Positions 1-5,599 of a stretch of 5,599 bases of DNA are shown piece after piece; the first letter of the stretch is position 1, and every line of letters begins with the position of its first letter. Origin of the DNA: an uncultured Porphyromonadaceae bacterium. GTDB taxonomy: Bacteria; Bacteroidota; Bacteroidia; Bacteroidales; Muribaculaceae. A program made the translations under genes and the position numbers. A model generated the notes under the pieces. That model did no database searches and was not told where the DNA came from. It saw only the letters and a program-made list of their open reading frames with translations. The stretch spans positions 1 through 5,599 of the forward strand of contig CAMWOD010000094.1 in NCBI GenBank assembly GCA_947175715.1, written 5' to 3'.

Positions 1-2069
1 GTGGCGCCACAGGCCGCCCCAACGACAAGGCAGTCTATGTGAACGCTTACACCGTTAACAAGATCTACAAGATGGACGCCAACGGTGTCACCGAGTATAT
101 GGAGACCGACGGTACCGGCACATCAATCGGCTCGGACAACGCAGGTAACCTTTACTGGCCCACCGGCGCAGCAGGAACAGGCACACAGTCTCACTCGTTC
201 AGAATTCTTCCCGCCGGCAAGATATCTATGGACGACGTAGTCACCGTAGAGTTCGACGAGCCCGGTGAGGCAGGCCCTCAGCGCGCCGACAACTCAGGCC
301 GCGCCCTTGGTGACTTCTTCTCAGAGGAAGGCGCTATGGTATACACAACTCCCAGCACCGCTACCTATGTAGACGCATACTGGATCAAGAACGGCGAGGC
401 AGCCGAGGCATCAACCTCGCTTGAGCTTCCCGGCGCAAACAACACCTTCCAGCGCGCACAGCCTTGGGCAACCTCAGTTGAGGAGGCCGACGCCACCGGC
501 GCATGGGATATGTGCTTCTATCTGTACACAGCCAACGGCAACACCATCTACTACCCTAACGAGGACTTCGACGGCTTCGCATCAGTAAACCGCGTTGACC
601 AGCGCTCGGCCATGGCCTTCGACTGGTTCATGCTCGGTGGTGAGTCATACCTCGTTTACGGTGCCAAGCTCCCCGGCAAGGGCGCTACTTGGTGCAACGG
701 CGACATCGTGATTGTACGACAGAGCGACAACGCCATCGTAGCCAGCTACGAGGCAGCTATCGAGAACCCCTCAGGCCAGGCTTACGCAGGTATCTCTTGC
801 TTCCCCAACGAGGACAACAACTCAGTGACCATCTCAGTATGGAACAGCCGCTCAGGTGCTTATCAGCTCACCGCTACTCTTCCCCAGCAGGAAACTCCCG
901 CTCTCTACGCTGCTTACGCAGGTCAGGGCTGGAATCCCGGCGAGCCCGTTGAGTTCAACTACGCTAACGGCGTTTACTCTTACACCTTCGCTGAGGGTAC
1001 TGGCGAATTTAAGATGTCAACCACCAAGGGTGTTGACGCCAACGACTGGGCCGGCTTTGAGCAGGGCGTAATCTGCGTTGCCGACGATAAGAAGATCGAG
1101 GACAACACCGGCGAAACCAAGTATGCTCTCTATGTAGGCGGCAACGCCAACATCAACTTCGGTTACACCGATGGTCAGTGGACAGCTTATGTTGACCTCG
1201 CCAACGGTCTGATCTGGGCTACCAACGCTACCAACAAGCCCGTTGCTTCTGGCAAGCTCTACATCGTGGGTATCGATGGCTCATTCGACGCAGCTAACCC
1301 CACCGAGATGGCTTACGATGAGGCCAAGAACGTATTCACCATCGATGTTCCCGCTGCTCCTTACGGCTTCAAGCTTTCTACCGAGAAGGGTAGCTGGGAT
1401 AAGTTCAACGCAGCTGGCTTCCACACCGAGGCTGATATCGTTCCCAATGAAGTAACCGCCCTCCTCCCTGGTTCACCCAGCAGCGGCAACATGAACACTA
1501 CCGCTACCGCTCCCTACACCATCGAGGTTGCTGGCGACTACTCAACCATCAAAGTTGTTAAGGGCGAGGAAATCAACGTACCCGCTTCACTTGCAGTGAT
1601 TGGTGAACTTGCAGCCGGCAAGTGGAACACTACCGTTGTAGCTCCTCTCGAACTTAAGGAAGACGGCTACACCTACTATGGTGAGGTTGATATGGCAGGT
1701 GGCTGGTTCAGCCTCTGCGAGAAAGCAGCCGCTACCGATGGCGATTGGGCAGGCGTAGGTACACGTTACGGTGCAGCCGTAGATGGTACAGAGGTAGCCA
1801 ACAAGACTGCCGTAGCCTTCCAGCAGGGTACCAACGCATTCAACATCGTATCGTTCTCTGACTATCCCAAGAAGCTCTACTTCACCGTTGACTTCAAGGA
1901 AATGACAGTAGTAGTAAGCGACGAGCCTACTGCAGTTGAGGCTATCGACGCTGACAACAACGCCGCTGTTGAGTACTACAACCTGCAAGGTATCCGCGTT
2001 AACGAGCCCGTTAAGGGTCAGTTCTACATCGTTCGCAAAGGCAACGAGGTATCTAAGATCGTCCTCTAA
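1..2069 (+). CDS. Secreted multidomain protein, 5'-truncated: propeller-like region, three SusE/SusF-like modules, T9SS-type C-terminal tail
   Basis: The frame is open from the first complete codon at position 3, so the true start and any signal peptide lie upstream. The GTG at 39 is probably internal; residues below are counted from it. Residues 1 to about 283 look like a beta-propeller and are homologous to the middle of the downstream GDPD protein. Three beta-sandwich modules follow (about 287-397, 405-508, 516-628). Each opens with a strand like KLYIVG and carries an FKxSTxKG-like strand followed by a Trp, as in the glycan-binding domains of SusE/SusF outer-membrane lipoproteins. Residues 632-676 (YYNLQGIRV, then GQFYIVRKG, ending SKIVL) match the short sorting tails of Bacteroidales T9SS cargo. 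I infer an extracellular, surface-attached, possibly glycan-binding protein; no catalytic motif is visible. It ends in tandem stops TAATAA. Phe is nearly always TTC, suggesting high expression. The ligand cannot be told from sequence. Confidence 0.88.
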   Translation, partial: GATGRPNDKAVYVNAYTVNKIYKMDANGVTEYMETDGTGTSIGSDNAGNLYWPTGAAGTGTQSHSFRILPAGKISMDDVVTVEFDEPGEAGPQRADNSGRALGDFFSEEGAMVYTTPSTATYVDAYWIKNGEAAEASTSLELPGANNTFQRAQPWATSVEEADATGAWDMCFYLYTANGNTIYYPNEDFDGFASVNRVDQRSAMAFDWFMLGGESYLVYGAKLPGKGATWCNGDIVIVRQSDNAIVASYEAAIENPSGQAYAGISCFPNEDNNSVTISVWNSRSGAYQLTATLPQQETPALYAAYAGQGWNPGEPVEFNYANGVYSYTFAEGTGEFKMSTTKGVDANDWAGFEQGVICVADDKKIEDNTGETKYALYVGGNANINFGYTDGQWTAYVDLANGLIWATNATNKPVASGKLYIVGIDGSFDAANPTEMAYDEAKNVFTIDVPAAPYGFKLSTEKGSWDKFNAAGFHTEADIVPNEVTALLPGSPSSGNMNTTATAPYTIEVAGDYSTIKVVKGEEINVPASLAVIGELAAGKWNTTVVAPLELKEDGYTYYGEVDMAGGWFSLCEKAAATDGDWAGVGTRYGAAVDGTEVANKTAVAFQQGTNAFNIVSFSDYPKKLYFTVDFKEMTVVVSDEPTAVEAIDADNNAAVEYYNLQGIRVNEPVKGQFYIVRKGNEVSKIVL
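897..1922 (+). repeat. Three tandem diverged SusE/SusF-like protein modules inside the first gene
   Basis: The repeat is at protein level only. The modules lie at about 897-1229, 1251-1562 and 1584-1922. Anchor strands are EFKMSTTKG (F at residue 324), GFKLSTEKG (F444) and WFSLCEK (F557), a period of 113-120 residues. Each anchor is followed 9-13 residues later by a Trp (W337, W453, W570). Modules 2 and 3 open with LYIVG and LAVIG; module 1 opens with the weaker LYAAYAG. The opening 'LYxVG', a mid-module 'VFT' strand and 'FK' are features of SusE/SusF carbohydrate-binding repeats. DNA identity is low, so this is an old duplication. Confidence 0.7.
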
Positions 2070-2079
2070 TAAATTAGAG
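2064..2079 (+). repeat. Perfect inverted repeat overlapping the stop codon
   Basis: CTCTAAT (2064-2070) and ATTAGAG (2073-2079) are perfect reverse complements separated by AA. In RNA this gives about a 6-bp stem with a four-base loop. The TAA stop (2067-2069) lies in the left arm. No T-run follows, so it does not look like a terminator alone. It is the first of three consecutive inverted repeats. Confidence 0.6.
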
Positions 2080-2084
2080 CTAAC

Positions 2085-2102
2085 GATGCTCAGATGAGCA
2101 TC
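2085..2102 (+). repeat. Perfect inverted repeat between stop codon and terminator
   Basis: GATGCTCA (2085-2092) and TGAGCATC (2095-2102) are perfect reverse complements around GA, giving a 7-bp stem with loop AGAT. It sits eight bases before the strong terminator hairpin. It may be a 3'-end mRNA stability structure or a protein-binding palindrome; the sequence does not decide between these. Confidence 0.6.
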
Positions 2103-2110
2103 TACCTATA

Positions 2111-2147
2111 ATGGGGGCGCGGCCATGAGGTTGCGCCCCCATATTTT
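2111..2147 (+). terminator. Intrinsic terminator of the first gene
   Basis: ATGGGGGCGC (2111-2120) pairs perfectly with GCGCCCCCAT (2133-2142). The stem can continue inward through two G-T wobbles and two C-G pairs (to 2124 and 2129), leaving the tetraloop ATGA. That makes a 14-bp stem of very high GC content. It is followed by ATATTTTC, a short imperfect T-tract. It lies about 40 bases after the stop codon of the first gene and should separate that gene from the transporter downstream. Confidence 0.85.
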
Positions 2148-2253
2148 CTATCCGTCCCCGATATTTTCGCTGTCGGAGCGGCCAAAATAATGTTACGGAA
2201 ATCGAACCGCAGCGAGACTTGAAGTGTTAAATAATTAAAAAGCGTCTTCAACT

Positions 2254-3180
2254 ATGAAATCCTTACTCAGAGGCAACGTCGCAATGGGCGTGTCGAAAAC
2301 TTTCTCAGGTCTTAATGAAAATGCCCTGCGCTACCTGTTACCCACCTGGATGAGTGCTTACTCGGGTGTATTGCTGCGTTTGGGATTTGGTGCGATAGCT
2401 TTTTGGGCGTTGTCGCTCTTCACCGACCGCCAGGCTGTACACACGAGCGTGCGTGAGCGCATTGGACTATTCATGCTCGGGGCGATCACTATGACTGGAT
2501 ATATGACGTTCCTACTGCTTGGATTGACGTATACTACCCCCATTTCCTCGTCGATATTTATCTCGATTGAACCGGTGATAGTATTTATAATATGTGTGAT
2601 CTTCTATCAGGAGAAGGTGAGTGGGGAGAAGCTTATCGGCATTGTAATGGGTCTTGGAGGCGCAGTTTTGTGCATTTGTACGCAACAGAAGAGCTCGATA
2701 GCCACCGATCCGTTGTTTGGCAACTCGATGTGCGCGTGCTCGGCTGTGTGCTACTCGATATTCCTGGTGCTGTCGGCTCGCTATTTGAAGCGCATCGACC
2801 CGGTGACGGTGTCGAAGTGGACATTTCTCGGCGGAGCGTGTTCGGCCGCAGGTGTGGTGTGCTACATGGGATGGAATGCCCCGGTGCTCGATCAATGGAT
2901 TTTCTCAACCCCGATGCTGGTACTCGCTTTTGTGCTGGTATTCCCCAGCTTTATTTCATATTTCTTGGTAGATGTCGGTCTGAAAAATCTTAAGCCCACA
3001 GTGGTGGCGCTCTATGGCTATGTGATTCTCATAGTGGCTGCAGGTGTAAGCTACGCCCTGGGTCAGGATCATTTCAGCTGGTGGCAGATGGCATCGATAG
3101 CGCTGATTGTTGCTTCGATCTACTTTGTCGAGGTAGCTGAGCACAAGCCTACACAGGAGTCGGGGCGCCGTCTGAGCTGA
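2254..3180 (+). CDS. EamA/DMT-family transporter, ten transmembrane helices
   Basis: This 308-residue protein has the usual length and duplicated five-helix layout of EamA (DUF6) permeases of the drug/metabolite transporter superfamily. Hydrophobic segments lie at about 8-29, 36-56, 70-91, 97-118, 126-143, 153-177, 189-207, 217-240, 248-269 and 276-293. The first EamA repeat ends in the typical pattern ISIEPVIVF, then YQEKVSGEKLIG and a Gly-rich helix. The second ends with LKPTVVALYGYV and a last helix, as in many Bacteroidetes relatives. The ATG at 2254 is chosen because the N-terminus MKSLLRGNVAM and the GLN and LLPTWMS motifs fit the family; the ATG at 2284 would cut into helix 1. It should act in the inner membrane as an exporter or exchanger of small metabolites, substrate unknown. 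There are 111 bases between the upstream terminator and its start, without a convincing promoter match. It ends in TGATAG tandem stops. Confidence 0.92.
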   Translation: MKSLLRGNVAMGVSKTFSGLNENALRYLLPTWMSAYSGVLLRLGFGAIAFWALSLFTDRQAVHTSVRERIGLFMLGAITMTGYMTFLLLGLTYTTPISSSIFISIEPVIVFIICVIFYQEKVSGEKLIGIVMGLGGAVLCICTQQKSSIATDPLFGNSMCACSAVCYSIFLVLSARYLKRIDPVTVSKWTFLGGACSAAGVVCYMGWNAPVLDQWIFSTPMLVLAFVLVFPSFISYFLVDVGLKNLKPTVVALYGYVILIVAAGVSYALGQDHFSWWQMASIALIVASIYFVEVAEHKPTQESGRRLS

Positions 3181-3227
3181 TAGAAGTTAGGGTATTATGG
3201 TAGTTCGAGCCGTTAAATCGAGCTAAT

Positions 3228-3261
3228 TTTGGTGATTATTGGGAAATTTAGGCTATCTTTG
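3228..3261 (+). promoter_or_regulatory. Bacteroidetes-type sigma-70 promoter for the GDPD gene
   Basis: TTTG at 3228-3231 (-33 element) is followed after 22 bases by TATCTTTG at 3254-3261, an exact match to the -7 consensus TAnnTTTG. The spacing is close to the known Bacteroides arrangement. A start of transcription near 3266-3270 would leave a leader of about 20-25 bases before the ATG at 3291. That leader is A-rich and has no Shine-Dalgarno sequence, as is normal for this phylum. Confidence 0.8.
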
Positions 3262-3290
3262 CGATAAAGAACCTAACAAACCCAATTATC

Positions 3291-5324
3291 ATGAAGCACA
3301 AATCATTACTTTTGATTGCCATGCTGCTTACTGTAAGTTCGGCATGGGCTTGGAAACCGATTTTTGTGGGCCACCGCGGATCGTATCGCGGCGTGGCCAA
3401 CACCGCTGAGGCATATCGCAACGGTGCTGATTATTATCACTACACTGGTCTGGAGTGCGACGTACGCGTCACCAAGGATGGCAAGTATGTGATACTTCAC
3501 GACGAAACCACTGGCTCGCTTTGCGACCAAGACCTCAATGTGGCAACAACCGATTATGACGTACTGCGTGCGTTGACACTTAAGCAGACACGTTCGGGCA
3601 ATACTTATACCGGTCAAATATGCTCGGTAGCTGAGTATCTCGACATCTGTGTGGAGAAGGGTTGCTTCCCCATGATAGAGCTGAAGTGGACTACAGGTAT
3701 CAACAACAACGACATGAGCAACTTCCCCGGCCTGTGGAAGCTCGTCACCGAGCGCAATCTGCAGGACAAGGCTATATTCCTCACCTCTATGCAGAAGTCG
3801 CTGGAGTATATTAAGAAGAATTATCCTGAGGCTACATGCCAGTATCTGCTTAGCTCCGACAGCGATGCCAAGCTGCAGTTCTGCAAGAACAACAAGATCA
3901 ACCCCAGCTTCTCGGCCGGTGCTCTGACGCAAAGTATCGTGCAGCGCTACGCCGAGCAGGGACTTAAGGTGGCAGCATGGACCGTGAACACCGAGGCCAA
4001 CTACAAGAAGTATGGCGAAATGGGCGTATTTATGATGACCTGCGACTACCTGATGCCAAGCTCAATGCCTGAGCTTACCGTAAATGACCCTGACGGCACT
4101 ATCGTTACTCCTCCCGACGCTGTGGAGCTGGAGAGCAGTGTGCTGTGGACACGCGGCGAACTCGATGGCAATCTCCCTACCAACTACCCTTCGAAAGCCG
4201 GTGCAAAGTACAAAACCGGTGAAATGGCGGCCGTTGTAGATGGCAAATTCTATGTAAACGACTATGGCACAAAATCACTGCTGATTTTTGACGAGAATAG
4301 CACAGAGCCCGTCGTGCTACCCTACAGCGAGACAGAACTCGGTGGAGGCCCCGTGCATGGTATCTGCACTGACGATGCACAAAACCTTATTTTTCGTTGG
4401 GAGTCGGGCATCAATGATGCACCCTCGAAGGTGCGCCTTTTTCGATACGGCTCAACTACTGAGCCTGTAGACGTGGAGTTTAACACTGGGGTAACTGGTG
4501 GTAATCACTTTATCAGTGCGTCGGGCGACGTTTTTTCGGAGGAGGGTGGTTACCTCTACTTTCTCCCCAACTCACAGACTACTGTGGTGATAGTGCATAT
4601 AGCCAACGGTGAATTTAAAGAGGTGATCAAGCACACCGGAATGTCGGCCAAAGGTTCGTCAGCCTCGGTGATTATCCCTATCAATGGTCCTGAGAAGTAC
4701 ATCTACATGGTGCGCAACGTGGGTTTTTACCTCTACGACGGCAAGGATAAGGGTGACTACTTTACAAAGTCGTCAAGCACTACATCGCCCAACCGCAACT
4801 CATCGTGCGGCGGCGCATATCTCAACATCAAGGATCACGACCTGCTGGTACACCCCTCGGGTTCGAACTACAATGGCGGTTTCACCGTGCGCGACATGAC
4901 TTCCGGCCAGGCTCCTCTTGTCACCTTTCCCGCTCTTGGCTCAAAGGGATACGATGTAAATGCATCGACCGGTACAATGATGAAGGCCGTGAAGATGGCC
5001 GACGACGTATACCATATTTATAACTATACCATGGGAAATGGTTATGGCGTTTATGAGGTGAAAGCTAAGTCGACAGGTGTAAACACTGTTGTGGCCGACA
5101 AGGAGACATTCACCGCGTTTCCCAATCCTGTGATTGGTACTACAGCGCTCGCCTCATCCAAGCCTATGGGCACAGTCAACGTTTATTCTATCGATGGCCG
5201 CATGGCTATGAGTGTCGATATGGGCGCTGCCACTGTAGGTACACTCGATATGAGCTCGCTTCGTAGCGGCCACTATGTAGCAGTGACAAGCGAAGGACAG
5301 ACTCTGCGCCTCATCAAGAAATAA
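3291..5324 (+). CDS. Secreted glycerophosphodiester phosphodiesterase with propeller-like region and T9SS sorting domain
   Basis: GDPD enzymes hydrolyse glycerophosphodiesters to glycerol 3-phosphate and an alcohol. Residues 1-20 form a Sec signal peptide (basic start, Leu-rich core, SSAWA cleavage region, no lipobox Cys). The GDPD domain spans about 24-258 and shows every expected site: HRG (H28, R29), NTAE (E40), ECDVR (E55, D57), LHDE (H70), MIELK (E130, K132) and AAWTVN (W230). It therefore looks catalytically intact. Residues about 311-591 are a beta-rich propeller-like region homologous to the start of the upstream secreted protein. Residues about 607-677 are a T9SS type-A sorting domain (AFPNPV, VNVYSIDGR, LRSGHYVAV, ending LRLIKK), so the protein should cross the outer membrane and be released or anchored. 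It has its own promoter and terminator and looks monocistronic. A role in scavenging phosphate or glycerol from host or diet phospholipids is inference. It ends in TAATAA. Confidence 0.94.
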   Translation: MKHKSLLLIAMLLTVSSAWAWKPIFVGHRGSYRGVANTAEAYRNGADYYHYTGLECDVRVTKDGKYVILHDETTGSLCDQDLNVATTDYDVLRALTLKQTRSGNTYTGQICSVAEYLDICVEKGCFPMIELKWTTGINNNDMSNFPGLWKLVTERNLQDKAIFLTSMQKSLEYIKKNYPEATCQYLLSSDSDAKLQFCKNNKINPSFSAGALTQSIVQRYAEQGLKVAAWTVNTEANYKKYGEMGVFMMTCDYLMPSSMPELTVNDPDGTIVTPPDAVELESSVLWTRGELDGNLPTNYPSKAGAKYKTGEMAAVVDGKFYVNDYGTKSLLIFDENSTEPVVLPYSETELGGGPVHGICTDDAQNLIFRWESGINDAPSKVRLFRYGSTTEPVDVEFNTGVTGGNHFISASGDVFSEEGGYLYFLPNSQTTVVIVHIANGEFKEVIKHTGMSAKGSSASVIIPINGPEKYIYMVRNVGFYLYDGKDKGDYFTKSSSTTSPNRNSSCGGAYLNIKDHDLLVHPSGSNYNGGFTVRDMTSGQAPLVTFPALGSKGYDVNASTGTMMKAVKMADDVYHIYNYTMGNGYGVYEVKAKSTGVNTVVADKETFTAFPNPVIGTTALASSKPMGTVNVYSIDGRMAMSVDMGAATVGTLDMSSLRSGHYVAVTSEGQTLRLIKK

Positions 5325-5346
5325 TAAGAATCTCTATTTATATCGA

Positions 5347-5384
5347 TGGAGCTTGCCCCACAAGGAGCGAGCTCCAGTTTTTTT
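5347..5384 (+). terminator. Intrinsic terminator of the GDPD gene
   Basis: TGGAGCTTGC (5347-5356) pairs with GCGAGCTCCA (5367-5376) over ten base pairs with one G-T wobble. Seven T residues (5378-5384) follow after a single G. It lies 22 bases after the stop codon and has the standard form of a Rho-independent terminator on the + strand. Confidence 0.92.
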
Positions 5385-5404
5385 GCGGTATTTGTAATAC
5401 TGTC

Positions 5405-5517
5405 GGTGTGTGATGATGGTGGTAATGTTGGTGATGATGGTGATGCAGCTGGTTGTGTGATGGTGGAGGTGATAAAATGGATGAAGGAGATGAAGATGAT
5501 GGGGGTGGATAAAAGGG
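5405..5517. repeat. Low-complexity GAT/GGT-rich tract almost lacking C on the + strand
   Basis: Across 113 bases only two C residues occur on the + strand (5446 and 5449). The tract is built of irregular GAT, GGT and GTG units. TGATGATGGTG occurs at 5411-5421 and again at 5432-5442, a 21-base period. The second half (from about 5461) is A/G-rich. It lies between two terminators that face each other, so it is probably untranslated. Its role is unknown: a decaying simple repeat or a strand-asymmetric spacer are both possible. Confidence 0.65.
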
Positions 5518-5532
5518 CGATATAAGTGACAT

Positions 5533-5573
5533 AAAAAAGGCGGCGGACTTTCCCATTTGGGAGGTCCGCCGCC
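5533..5573 (-). terminator. Intrinsic terminator for a minus-strand gene beyond the right edge
   Basis: GGCGGCGGAC (5539-5548) pairs perfectly with GTCCGCCGCC (5564-5573). An inner stem TCCC/GGGA (5551-5554 with 5559-5562) closes an ATTT loop. Six A residues at 5533-5538 read as six T residues directly after the hairpin on the minus strand. No T-run follows on the + strand. The direction is therefore minus, serving a convergent gene that would start right of the window. Its coding end could be as near as the minus-strand TAA at 5577-5579, but only 20 bases of it would be visible. Confidence 0.85.
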
Positions 5574-5599
5574 GAGTTATCGGGGGTTGTTATGACTAT

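Noticed and set aside
39..41. GTG at 39 as the true start of the first gene
   Set aside because: The frame stays open to position 3 with protein-like sequence (GATGRPNDKAVYV) that continues the propeller homology. No signal peptide follows the GTG, although the protein carries a sorting tail.
1587..1988. Long minus-strand open frame of 133 codons
   Set aside because: It is the antisense shadow of the first gene, whose domains and codon pattern run through this region on the + strand.
3205..3223. Direct repeat TCGAGC (3205-3210 and 3218-3223) upstream of the GDPD promoter, a possible operator
   Set aside because: Six-base repeats 13 bases apart are easily found by chance, and nothing else in the region supports a regulator site.
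3306..3932. Minus-strand open frame of 208 codons opposite the GDPD domain
   Set aside because: The + strand carries all GDPD catalytic motifs here. The antisense product shows no family features and has no promoter or leader.
5388..5400. Small palindrome GTATT-TGT-AATAC just after the GDPD terminator
   Set aside because: Five-base arms with no neighbouring signals are too weak to call an operator or hairpin.
5406..5525. Short + strand open frame through the low-C tract, from GTG at 5406 or ATG at 5460, to TAA at 5523-5525
   Set aside because: Openness follows from the repetitive composition. It starts just after a strong terminator, has no promoter, and its product is low-complexity without a recognised family.
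5338..5556. Minus-strand open frame of 72 codons encoding a His-rich protein with an HHHHHQHYHHHH stretch
   Set aside because: Its ATG lies in the loop of the minus-strand terminator, it runs through the GDPD gene's terminator, and the His run is just the antisense reading of GAT/GGT repeats. No supporting initiation signal is visible.

Overview
The window looks like a chromosomal segment from a Bacteroidales bacterium of moderate to high GC, most likely of the Muribaculaceae/Prevotella type. Three things suggest this. Two of the three proteins end in a type IX secretion (T9SS, Por) style C-terminal sorting domain. The one clear promoter has the Bacteroidetes form (TTTG, then TAnnTTTG). Gene starts lack a Shine-Dalgarno sequence and have A/T-rich leaders instead. 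The genus assignment is inference.

Layout: all three genes lie on the + strand. (1) Positions 1-2069 hold the 3' part of a large secreted protein whose start is outside the window. It has a propeller-like region, three tandem SusE/SusF-like beta-sandwich modules and a short sorting tail. Two small inverted repeats and a strong terminator hairpin follow it (2064-2147). (2) Positions 2254-3180 encode a ten-helix EamA/DMT-family inner-membrane transporter. (3) After a Bacteroidetes-type promoter (3228-3261), positions 3291-5324 encode a secreted glycerophosphodiester phosphodiesterase (GDPD) fused to a propeller-like region and a T9SS sorting domain, followed by a textbook terminator (5347-5384). 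(4) Positions 5385-5599 hold no supportable gene. They contain a 113-base tract almost free of C on the + strand, then a terminator oriented for the minus strand, which implies a convergent gene just beyond the right edge.

Functional reading: the first and third genes encode exported, probably surface-attached or released proteins. They share a homologous propeller-like module of about 280 residues: 15 of 30 residues are identical without gaps in its best-conserved stretch. The module is joined to glycan-binding-like modules in one protein and to a phosphodiesterase in the other. The transporter between them has its own gap on each side and no evident operon link. No mobile element, CRISPR array, tRNA or rRNA was recognised. 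The shared module is the best candidate for something under-described here.
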